NCBI RefSeq assembly: GCF_023273895.1
Contig: NZ_CP096883.1
Coordinates: 4,712,001 to 4,776,000 of the forward strand
Reading direction: 5' to 3'
DNA: 64,000 nt
DNA from: Sphingobacterium sp. PCS056
GTDB lineage: Bacteria; Bacteroidota; Bacteroidia; Sphingobacteriales; Sphingobacteriaceae
Positions within the stretch are counted from its first letter, which is position 1. Each line of letters begins with the position of its first letter. Both the position numbers and the translations under genes were made by a program. This document shows positions 34,541 to 42,498 of this stretch, one piece after another. Under the pieces are notes generated by a model. The model was not told the DNA's origin. It saw only the letters and a program-made list of their open reading frames with translations, and did no database searches.

Positions 34541-35134
34541 TTATAATTTGACTTGGTTGATCAGATGCAAAAGCACCAAAACGCCAAATTTTCCAAAGTG
34601 TTTCTTCAGATTATCCAATGCTCGATAATACAGTTTATAGGTATCCTTGGTCGACAGCCCCATAATACTTGCAATTTCAGCATAGGTGAGTTCTTCAAAA
34701 AAACGAAGGTGAATGATTTCGCGTTGACGAGCGGTCATATTGGACAAGGCCTGATCCAGTTTATCCTTGATCTCCAGCACACGCTCCTTGCGGATCATGC
34801 TGACATCATGGGGCAGTTCTATGGTAAAAGGAAGATGTTCGATCGCTGAGTTCGTCACGTGAGCACGCTTTATGGTTTGCTCAATATTTTTAATCAAATT
34901 ACGACGAAATGATTTATACAGATAGTTTTTAACCGATACGTCGGTATTTAAATTTTCTTTATTGCTCCACAACTTGACAAATAATTCTTGTATACTATCT
35001 TCAATGACAGCATTATCCTGTGTAAATTTGAATCCATAATTATACAAAGATTGGTTGTATCGTTCAAAGAGAACTTTAAACGATGCTTCATGTCCAACCT
35101 GGAACAGCTGCCATATTTGTAAATCGGAATCCAT
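34541..35134 (-). CDS. ECF RNA polymerase sigma factor (sigma-70 family, FecI-like)
   Basis: The 197-residue cytoplasmic protein has sigma region 2 (about 20-85; FKVLFERYNQSLYNYGFKFT, EDSIQELFVKLWSNKENL) and region 4 (about 130-180; LSNMTARQREIIHLRFFEELTYAEIASIMG). The last 15 residues are hydrophobic (GVLVLLHLINQ), an uncommon tail that might help regulation. It is followed by its FecR-like anti-sigma gene. A minus-strand TACATTTG (35194-35187) 52 bp upstream of the ATG fits a housekeeping -7 element. It should drive the SusCD operon downstream. Confidence 0.94.
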   Translation of the reverse strand: MDSDLQIWQLFQVGHEASFKVLFERYNQSLYNYGFKFTQDNAVIEDSIQELFVKLWSNKENLNTDVSVKNYLYKSFRRNLIKNIEQTIKRAHVTNSAIEHLPFTIELPHDVSMIRKERVLEIKDKLDQALSNMTARQREIIHLRFFEELTYAEIASIMGLSTKDTYKLYYRALDNLKKHFGKFGVLVLLHLINQVKL

Positions 35135-35463
35135 AAGTAAGTAAAAGATTTTTTATTTTGAGGCCTAACCGAAAAATCTTCTTTTTCAAATGTATAAAAA
35201 AAAATGATGTTATGTAATTTATGAAAGATAATCCTTTGAAAAGCTCTTGTAAACAAAAGAATCACACAAAAATTATTGATTATCCAACATTTTGCCCAGC
35301 CAAGCAAAAATAATATAACCGGATATCATCACAAAAGCCACTTATTCAAGTGGCTTTTACTAACATGGATTTTCAAAACAACAAATTGCTCTTATTTTAC
35401 AAATGGATCGAACAGCTTGAACAGTAAAAAATTGTTCTTTATAACCGATTAAATGGATCCAGT
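35135..35463. other. Intergenic region between the galactan PUL and the ECF sigma gene
   Basis: The 329-bp stretch has no gene. It holds the -7-like TACATTTG for the sigma gene (minus strand 35194-35187) and the PUL terminator at 35333-35358. Nothing else stands out. Confidence 0.6.
35333..35358 (-). terminator. Terminator of the galactan PUL operon
   Basis: AAAAGCCACTT (35333-35343) and AAGTGGCTTTT (35348-35358) form a perfect 11-bp stem with a 4-nt loop. It lies about 105 bp after the GH53 stop codon, with a T tract on the minus strand. Confidence 0.8.
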
Positions 35464-36492
35464 TTATTTAAAGGCATTCCATACTTTTGTTGGTCTACCG
35501 TTATTGTCAAATGCACCAAGGGTATATCCATTCCACCCGGCATAAGCCAAAGGTTCCCAATAGAATATCCCCAATACTTTTTGATTCGGAATCCCATTTG
35601 CCGCTTTCAGCAATTCGCTCAGCCATCGTTCTGCAACCTCTTCTTCATCCCAGCTCATCCCCACCTCACAGATCATCACTTCCGATTGATAACGGCTGAT
35701 CATATCGTTGATATTGTTGATACAAGCCGTATTATACGCTTCCCAGTTTTCTTTATTGGGATATAACGACATTCCGATCACATCCCACTTACCACCATTA
35801 TTTTTTAACCCGTCAAAAAGCCAACGGAATAAACTGTTATCCTGACCATTTTGCAGATGTACAATCACTTTGCTATTTGGCAAAATTGCTTTCACCGCAT
35901 CATATCCTGCATTATTCAGCGCCGCATAGTTAGCCATGTTGACCGAAGCTTTTCCATCCTCCCAGAGCATCCCATTTCCGGTTTCATTCCCTACCTGTAC
36001 CCATTCTGGTTGGATACCATTGTCTTTCAACAATTGCAGTACAGATGTCGTATGGGATGCTACAGCAGACTTTAATTCACTAAAAGATAATGTGGACCAA
36101 GCAGCTGGTTTGTTCTGCTGTCCGGGATCTGCCCAAGTATCACTATAATGAAAGTCAATCAGTAAGCGCATCCCCAGATGCTTTGCGCGTCGTGCTTTTA
36201 CCAAAAGATCATCTTGATTGCACCATCCATTTTGAGGATTTACCCATACCCGCAATCGGACCGCATCGACGCCCAACGACTGGACGAGCTTCATACCGTC
36301 CACTGAAGTTCCCCCCGTATTATAAAACTGTACACCCGAAGCTTCCATTTCTGTGATCCAACTGACATCAGCACCTTGAGCTAAATGGCCCGTTTGTTGT
36401 ATCGGCTGTGCCACCCCTTCATCGCTACAGCTATATAAGCTGAAGCATAAACAAATCAAGTAAAATCGTAAATCTATTATTAAGTTTTTCAT
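35464..36492 (-). CDS. GH53 endo-beta-1,4-galactanase (arabinogalactanase), lipoprotein
   Basis: The 342-residue protein has a lipobox (SLYSC, Cys22), so it is probably surface-exposed. It is a full-length GH53 TIM barrel: GADVSWITEMEASG at the start, VDAVRLRVWVNP, LIDFHYSDTWADPGQQ, then the acid/base Glu170 in QVGNETGNGMLW and the nucleophile Glu276 in ICEVGMSWDE. FYWEPLAYAGWNGYTLGAFD near the end is also typical. The enzyme cuts beta-1,4-galactan side chains of pectin into galacto-oligosaccharides. It is the last gene of a leftward PUL, 54 bp after the SusE-like gene, and defines the likely substrate of the locus. Confidence 0.94.
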   Translation of the reverse strand: MKNLIIDLRFYLICLCFSLYSCSDEGVAQPIQQTGHLAQGADVSWITEMEASGVQFYNTGGTSVDGMKLVQSLGVDAVRLRVWVNPQNGWCNQDDLLVKARRAKHLGMRLLIDFHYSDTWADPGQQNKPAAWSTLSFSELKSAVASHTTSVLQLLKDNGIQPEWVQVGNETGNGMLWEDGKASVNMANYAALNNAGYDAVKAILPNSKVIVHLQNGQDNSLFRWLFDGLKNNGGKWDVIGMSLYPNKENWEAYNTACINNINDMISRYQSEVMICEVGMSWDEEEVAERWLSELLKAANGIPNQKVLGIFYWEPLAYAGWNGYTLGAFDNNGRPTKVWNAFK

Positions 36493-36546
36493 CTCATTCT
36501 TTTTAAAACCGACCTATTATTCTTTCCCTTAACCCAAAACAGCAAC

Positions 36547-37599
36547 CTATTGCACCCAGTACTTAAATGCTTTAGGATCGCTCAGATCGAGTACAAGCGT
36601 ATGTGTTCCGATCTTGTCATATACAAAACCACTGGCGTCTGCCGTATATAGATGACAGGTTCCTGCTTCCTCTGCAGCTCCAAAAAACCACGTCCAGCTG
36701 CCATTGATCAAGACCTTGATCCCCCATTGCTCCGCAACTGTATTCGTAATCGTTGCTTTCCACAATTTCTCCGTTTTATCGTAAGTCATGGGTGTAGCAG
36801 ACGCACTCCATCCATTGAAATCACCGGTGACGGACAAGGATTCGACGACCGTCTCTTTCCAGCTTAATTTATTGACATCGGCAGTCAGGTACAGGTATCC
36901 CCCATTGCTGGTCCAACTATTCCAACGATCATCTCCACTATACAGAATATATTGGCTACCTTCCAATGGATAAGAACCATAGATCACAGACGCATTGGCG
37001 CTTTCCTCATTGGTCAGGTAGAAGTTAAACCATTGGTCTACCTGTACAAATCCGTCATAGAAACCATCTTCCTTACGCGAGCATATCTTCCATGGAAATT
37101 GTGTCAGTTCCTTGTTGGCCATATAGAGGTATTGGGCATCAACAATAGGTTCATAAGCCGTCACCGCTATGGCGATCACATTACTATATACGACATCAAC
37201 ATTACGTGCTAGACGTGTCGAAACACGTGCATATAAAGTTGTCTTTTTCCCAGGTTCAAAGCCCATAGCTGTTACTAAACTATTCAATTGTTCGTGGGTA
37301 TAACTCAAGGATGGCGCCACTTGTTCGCTCTTTTTAGCAATCACGGCAAATGTCGCTTCTGCGGCAAATTCAACGGTATGCTGAAGCGTAGACGGAGCGA
37401 TTGGCTGTGCACTAGTCAAATTCGACTCCTCCCATACCAGTTGCAATGCCAGACTTTTACGATCAGTAGATGTCAACAGAACATCTGTTGTGCTGCTATG
37501 GAGCACTGCTGCCTCAAAACCTGTCAGGACGGGCTCACCGCCTTCCTTTTTACAAGAAAATAAAAGGAAGGCCAACGTATAAATAATCAATTTTTTCAT
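36547..37599 (-). CDS. SusE/SusF-like surface glycan-binding lipoprotein
   Basis: The 350-residue protein has a very short lipoprotein signal (LLFSC, Cys16). The N-terminal third matches the SusE domain (LALQLVWEESNLT ... TLQHTVEFAAEATF). Two starch-binding-like or DUF5111-type beta-sandwich repeats follow (VDAQYLYMANKE, and SVTGDFNGWSASATPMTYDK with WKATITN). It probably holds galactan at the surface for SusCD and the GH53 enzyme. It starts 31 bp after the SusD stop. Carbohydrate binding is inferred from family and context. Confidence 0.82.
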   Translation of the reverse strand: MKKLIIYTLAFLLFSCKKEGGEPVLTGFEAAVLHSSTTDVLLTSTDRKSLALQLVWEESNLTSAQPIAPSTLQHTVEFAAEATFAVIAKKSEQVAPSLSYTHEQLNSLVTAMGFEPGKKTTLYARVSTRLARNVDVVYSNVIAIAVTAYEPIVDAQYLYMANKELTQFPWKICSRKEDGFYDGFVQVDQWFNFYLTNEESANASVIYGSYPLEGSQYILYSGDDRWNSWTSNGGYLYLTADVNKLSWKETVVESLSVTGDFNGWSASATPMTYDKTEKLWKATITNTVAEQWGIKVLINGSWTWFFGAAEEAGTCHLYTADASGFVYDKIGTHTLVLDLSDPKAFKYWVQ

Positions 37600-37630
37600 A
37601 ATCGGTGTAATTGGATAATAAATAGCTTAT

Positions 37631-39196
37631 TTAGTAACCTGTATTTTGTATTAAATTGGGATTGGCAGTCATATCAGTAGTCGGTATCGGATACAGATTG
37701 AACTTTGCATCTACACTACTTCCATTGACAGTCCCACCTTTCCATTGCCACAAATACGTATTACCTGTAAAGCGTCCAAAGCGGATCAGATCGGTCCGTC
37801 TTGTACATTCCCAAAAAAGCTCTCTTCCACGTTCGTCAAGAATAAAATCTAACGTAAGCTGTGCCTGCGTAATAGCGCCAGCGGAACCTTTATAAGCGCG
37901 TTGACGAATCTGATTCACCAGATTGAGCGCCTCTTGGATATTACCGCCACCACCACGTAGAACGGACTCGGCATACATCAAATAACTATCAGCCAAACGA
38001 ATCATTGGAAAATCGGTACTCACTAGACCTTCATCTGTTTTGTAAGTGCCGTCATCATTTAAATTGGTAAATTTTACCACACCATATCCCTGACTAGAAG
38101 AAGCCGGATCATCGACATCCAAAGATTGCCCTTTAGTCCAAAAATCGCCTCGCTTATCATTAGCATTAAATATAGAAACAAATTCACGCAGGGTACGGAA
38201 ACTGTTCCATCCAGAGATCACGCCGTAATCTGCAGCCTGCATGCTTCCCACGATAGGACCATTGACCAGATAAGTGGTTGCCCCCCAGCTTGTCGTATGG
38301 GCTACATCAGCTTGAATTTGAAAAATAATTTCATTCAAACATTTATCATTATCAGCATTAAACAGCTGTTTATAGTCATTATGCAGCGTATGTCCACTAT
38401 CGATCACCTTTTTACTATACAGCAGACAGTCGGCGTAGCGTGCTGTGCCGGTATAGATCTGCGCATTCAAATAGTTTTTAGCAAGTAAAGCCCAAGCGGC
38501 AGCTCGACTGACATGACCATACTGATTTTGACGTGCCTCGGGCAACAGGTCTGCAACAGCGATTAGCTCTTGTTCGATATAGTTAAAAAGATCAGCTCTT
38601 GCTATACGAGGAGGAAAAAATGCAGCAACAGGATCTTTCTCTGTTACAAAAGGAACATGGCCATACAGATCCATGGCATGGCTATACGTTAAAGCGCGTA
38701 GAAAACGAGCCTCGGCAGCAAACCGCTCAATCTCGGCACGTTCTGCAGGATCAAAAGCGGCTAATTTTTCTGTCGTCACATTCCTTAAAAACTCATTGCA
38801 TAATGCAATTGAATAGTAGATACGGTAGTACATGGCATTCACCCAAGTGTCGGATGCGCCCCATTTTACGTACTGTATATCCTCCATGTTATCACCACCG
38901 GCCCAAGTATAAATAACCTCATCTGTGGGCACCTCTTGCAAATTAAAGAAAACGCGCAGGTAACCCCATGAAGCTGTTGCTCCTGCCATATCTGGATCGG
39001 CATCTCCACGACCATTTCCGGCGACAGCAAAAGAAGCATATAATTTTGCCAGTACCGAACGATAACCAGCTACTGAAGTATATACGGCTTCAGATGTGGT
39101 CTGTACTGTAGGATATTGATCGAGATCCTTGGTGCATGAACACAGCATTAGAAAGATCGATAGTATGCTACAGCTATATATTTTCAAGTTTTTCAT
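37631..39196 (-). CDS. SusD-family glycan-binding lipoprotein (galactan PUL)
   Basis: The 521-residue lipoprotein has a signal ending in MLCSC. SusD hallmarks include the helix FAAEARFLRALTYSHAMDLYGHVPFV, a TPR helix (AAAWALLAKNYLNAQ), LADSYLMYAESVLRGGGG and FILDERGRELFWECTRRTDLIRFGRF. The end (FNLYPIPTTDMTANPNLIQNTGY) is the standard SusD C-terminus, so the protein is complete. It pairs with the SusC encoded upstream. The 183-bp gap from SusC is unusually long and holds intergenic element B, which runs right up to this ATG. Confidence 0.94.
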   Translation of the reverse strand: MKNLKIYSCSILSIFLMLCSCTKDLDQYPTVQTTSEAVYTSVAGYRSVLAKLYASFAVAGNGRGDADPDMAGATASWGYLRVFFNLQEVPTDEVIYTWAGGDNMEDIQYVKWGASDTWVNAMYYRIYYSIALCNEFLRNVTTEKLAAFDPAERAEIERFAAEARFLRALTYSHAMDLYGHVPFVTEKDPVAAFFPPRIARADLFNYIEQELIAVADLLPEARQNQYGHVSRAAAWALLAKNYLNAQIYTGTARYADCLLYSKKVIDSGHTLHNDYKQLFNADNDKCLNEIIFQIQADVAHTTSWGATTYLVNGPIVGSMQAADYGVISGWNSFRTLREFVSIFNANDKRGDFWTKGQSLDVDDPASSSQGYGVVKFTNLNDDGTYKTDEGLVSTDFPMIRLADSYLMYAESVLRGGGGNIQEALNLVNQIRQRAYKGSAGAITQAQLTLDFILDERGRELFWECTRRTDLIRFGRFTGNTYLWQWKGGTVNGSSVDAKFNLYPIPTTDMTANPNLIQNTGY

Positions 39197-39350
39197 CAGT
39201 ATATCATTACGTTATGAGCTCGTAAGCCCGGTTATATATTCAGAAGTTGATTGTGTCTTTAGGCATGCTGCCCGCAGTGTTTTTATCGTTGATGAAGCGA
39301 TCATAAGCCCTATTCATCGCTGTATGTAAACAGGTATTCATGAGGATTTC
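39197..39350 (-). repeat. Intergenic element B (related to 28202-28355), leader of SusD
   Basis: This 154-bp element lies between the SusC stop (39380) and the SusD ATG (39196). It has the same length and orientation as element A. The closest 31 bp match element A at 27 positions, including the identical plus-strand block TTATGAGCTCGTAAGC. Further shared blocks in the same order are GGCAT..TGCCC, TTTTATCG, TCAT-AGC and TCATGAGGATTTC (TCATGACGGTTTTC in A). Near the start codon GGGC-TTACGA-GCTC can pair; element A has GAGC there, a change that keeps pairing. The long far hairpin of A is not preserved; a smaller AGCGAT/ATCGCT pairing is possible instead. Confidence 0.7.
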
Positions 39351-39379
39351 ATCGGACATGAACTTGGTTTTTAAAAGGG

Positions 39380-42361
39380 TTAAAAATCTAAATTTAAGCT
39401 TAAAGAATATGTGCGGGAACGCGGATAGAAGGAACTATCAAAGCCACTAGGGACCTCCGGATCATTACCGCTATAGTTACTGATCACAAATACATTTTGT
39501 ACGATAGCACCCACTCGAAGATTGGACACCTTTCCGATCTTCCCAAAATTATAGCCCAGCGAAAAGTTTTCCATCCGTAAGAACGAAGCATTTTCAACAT
39601 AATAATCTGAATAATATTGTCTGCTTTGAAATCCAGTATTGAAATAATCGCGATGCAGATTATTAAGTGCTGGGTCTACGTACTGTACCGTCTCCCAAGC
39701 GCTGAGATTCATTTTGGTATTGTTGAATACATAATTACCTAGATTAGCTCTCAAAGTCGTAGCCGCTGTCCATTTCTTGTAAGACAATTGCGTATTGAAA
39801 CCAAATAACCACTTCGCAGCAGGTGATTCATACCGGTATAGATCCTTTTCATCTATAGCTCCATCGCCATTTAGGTCAGCATAGATACCTTCTAATGGTT
39901 TTCCAGCATCATCATATAACTGCTTATAGACATAAAACATATACGGTTGGTATCCTGTGGTCAATATCTGTATACCCCGTCCACTGACTACCGGTCCTAC
40001 ATAACTTCCTACGGATGAAGCGTCCTGTACCAGAGCAATATTGGTCACCTGAGTATGTTGATTGGTCGCATTGATATTTACTTCCCATCTTAGATTATCG
40101 GTCTGAACAGGCACTGTATTTAACTGAAACTCCCAACCTCTGCTTTCCACATTACCCACATTGATGGTCGCATTTTGATCAAAATTTGTCCCTGCAGCAA
40201 CAGGTACATTGGCAAGTAGATCATGTGTTTTGCGGGTATAGTATTCGACAGAACCAGAAACTCGTGCTTTCCATAATGAAAAATCCAAGCCGTAGTTAAA
40301 AGCTTTAGTCGTTTCCCACCTTAAATCTCTGTTGTAGACCGATGGACGGTACACCAGATGGTATTGATCGCCAAAACGATATTGAGCATAGGGAGTACCT
40401 TGGGTATACACCGGCAGATATTCGTAATTGCCGATCCCTTCTTGCTGCCCTGTGATCCCATAACTACCACGAAGTTTAAGATCATCCAAAAAAGATACAT
40501 CTTTTAAAAAAGATTCTTCCGAAAGTCTCCAAGCCAGGGCAAGCGATGGAAATGTTCCCCAACGATTTTCTGGACTAAATCTGGAAGTACCGTCTTTTCT
40601 GATCGTGGCAGTCAACAGATAGCGGCTATCGTAATTATAATTCAATCGGCCATACCAAGAAATCAAGGTGTGTCTTTCGTCCGAAGCGATCCCTGTAGAA
40701 CGCAAATCTCCGGCTTCATTAAAATAACTAATGGCAGGTCTTGTTGAGCTCCAATGCTGATAGTCGTGTCCTGCCGTAAACTCTACCGTACTTTTGATTG
40801 TGGGAAAAGTTTTGTTATAAGTCAGATAACCTGTAAATAATTTATTTTTAAGGGTCTGCTCATACGCATCATATGCACCGCCAATCAAAAAATTATTTGC
40901 CGCACTTGCTGGAATATGATTAGAACCACTACCCTTGGCGTAGTCATACCCGATGGTCACATGTGCCTTTAAGGCCGGTAAAAAATGAAACTTATAATCC
41001 ATATCCAGATTTCCGATACCTCGATTGACAGTACTGCGATGTTTCTCTTGTTTAATCAGACCCAGCGGATTCAGATTAGCTCCTGTAGCTGGGAGACCCG
41101 CATTGTCCAAACTTTCGTAATAACCCCCATAGGCGTCCACTCCCGAATAGATCGGTTGTGTCGGATTAAAAGCGATGGCAGACCATATGGCATCCGTATT
41201 CGCAAAACGATTGTTGTTTCTGGCACCTTTCAAATTCAGATTTACAGATAAGTGCTGATCAAAAAAAGTTGGCGTCAGCACCACCCCACCTGTGATCCGT
41301 TCGCTCCTATCCGTTCGCAAGGTCCCCTGTTGATCATAATAACCAACGGAAGCACGAAACGGTAATGTCTTGGCTATTTTACCCTGCAAGCTCACATTAT
41401 TATCAGTACCCATTGCCTGTTGGAAAACTTCTTCCAACCAGTCCGTAGAGGCATTGCCCAATAAATTTTTCTGTGCTGCAGTACCTTTGGTATTGATCAG
41501 ATCTGCAAATTCTTCACGTGACATCATGTCCGCAACCCCCAAAGCCTGCTGCATTGATACGATCGACGAAAATGAAAGTCGTAAGGTATCCCCTTTTCCT
41601 TTTTTTGTGGTAATCAACAAAACCCCATTGGATGCCCGAGAACCATAAATAGCCGTTGCAGAGGCATCTTTCAATACCGTCATGCTCTCGATATCATTGG
41701 GATTGATCAAGCTTAAAAAATTGCCACTATTACCGCTGATACCACCCGTTTCCAAAGGCACACCATCCAGTACGATCAAAGGATCATTGCTCGCACTTAG
41801 CGATGCTCCTCCACGGATACGGATCGTGCTTCCCGCAGAGGGCGAACCGCTATTGGACATCACTTGCACCCCAGCAGTCTTACCATTGATCAATTGTTCT
41901 GGAGAACCGACCAATCCTGCATTAAAATCCTTACTGCTTACCGTTGTCACCGCGCCAGTCAGATCTTTTTTATTGGAACTACCGTAGCCGATCACGACCA
42001 ATTCTTCCAATACCGTACCACTAGCCTTCATCTGCACATCCAGCTTTTGGCCAGTCACAGTCAACGTTTGACTGCTATAACCTACTATGGAAAATACAAG
42101 TTGCGACTTGCCATTAGGTAACAAGATCCGATAAGACCCATCAGCTGATGTGGATGTACCTACTGTTGTACCCGCTACCATCACTGTCACCCCTACCAAA
42201 GCCTCCCCATTTTCGTTACGCACAATTCCCCGTATTTCTTGTTGCAGGGGTTTTGTCCATCTGCTATGCGGTATCATACTCGCATGCAGATCGGTCATCC
42301 CGCTTAAACACGAAAGCAAAGACAAACCCAATACACTTGTTTTAAATGTAAAACCCTTCAT
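39380..42361 (-). CDS. SusC-family TonB-dependent transporter (galactan PUL)
   Basis: The 993-residue protein has a signal peptide (to about residue 28), a CarboxypepD_reg-like domain (about 40-115; IRGIVRNENGEALVGVTVMV), a TonB-box-like segment LEELVVIGYGSSNKKDLTGA, a plug (RIRGGASLSASNDPLIVLDG, TVLKDASATAIYGSRASNGV) and a barrel that ends YSLSLNLDF. There is no STN domain, so control is by the HTCS rather than by a sigma/anti-sigma pair. It should import galacto-oligosaccharides. A pseudo-EF-hand-like DLNGDGAIDEKDL in a late loop is frequent in SusC proteins and may bind calcium. Confidence 0.95.
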   Translation of the reverse strand: MKGFTFKTSVLGLSLLSCLSGMTDLHASMIPHSRWTKPLQQEIRGIVRNENGEALVGVTVMVAGTTVGTSTSADGSYRILLPNGKSQLVFSIVGYSSQTLTVTGQKLDVQMKASGTVLEELVVIGYGSSNKKDLTGAVTTVSSKDFNAGLVGSPEQLINGKTAGVQVMSNSGSPSAGSTIRIRGGASLSASNDPLIVLDGVPLETGGISGNSGNFLSLINPNDIESMTVLKDASATAIYGSRASNGVLLITTKKGKGDTLRLSFSSIVSMQQALGVADMMSREEFADLINTKGTAAQKNLLGNASTDWLEEVFQQAMGTDNNVSLQGKIAKTLPFRASVGYYDQQGTLRTDRSERITGGVVLTPTFFDQHLSVNLNLKGARNNNRFANTDAIWSAIAFNPTQPIYSGVDAYGGYYESLDNAGLPATGANLNPLGLIKQEKHRSTVNRGIGNLDMDYKFHFLPALKAHVTIGYDYAKGSGSNHIPASAANNFLIGGAYDAYEQTLKNKLFTGYLTYNKTFPTIKSTVEFTAGHDYQHWSSTRPAISYFNEAGDLRSTGIASDERHTLISWYGRLNYNYDSRYLLTATIRKDGTSRFSPENRWGTFPSLALAWRLSEESFLKDVSFLDDLKLRGSYGITGQQEGIGNYEYLPVYTQGTPYAQYRFGDQYHLVYRPSVYNRDLRWETTKAFNYGLDFSLWKARVSGSVEYYTRKTHDLLANVPVAAGTNFDQNATINVGNVESRGWEFQLNTVPVQTDNLRWEVNINATNQHTQVTNIALVQDASSVGSYVGPVVSGRGIQILTTGYQPYMFYVYKQLYDDAGKPLEGIYADLNGDGAIDEKDLYRYESPAAKWLFGFNTQLSYKKWTAATTLRANLGNYVFNNTKMNLSAWETVQYVDPALNNLHRDYFNTGFQSRQYYSDYYVENASFLRMENFSLGYNFGKIGKVSNLRVGAIVQNVFVISNYSGNDPEVPSGFDSSFYPRSRTYSLSLNLDF

Positions 42362-42498
42362 TTTTTTAGATTTATAATCGTATATAATTTAATGCTATCT
42401 CTCTATTTTGACGCCTGCACGGATCAAGAAGGTCTATACCCCTTCCCAGATCACGACGACAAAAGTTTACTCCCTTCCGTTTTTTGTCCCAACAAAGC

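Noticed and set aside
22023..35134. Whole-locus glycan PUL reading of the FecIR/SusCD operon
   Set aside because: No glycoside hydrolase, lyase or carbohydrate esterase is present in this operon; the cargo is redox and protease-like.
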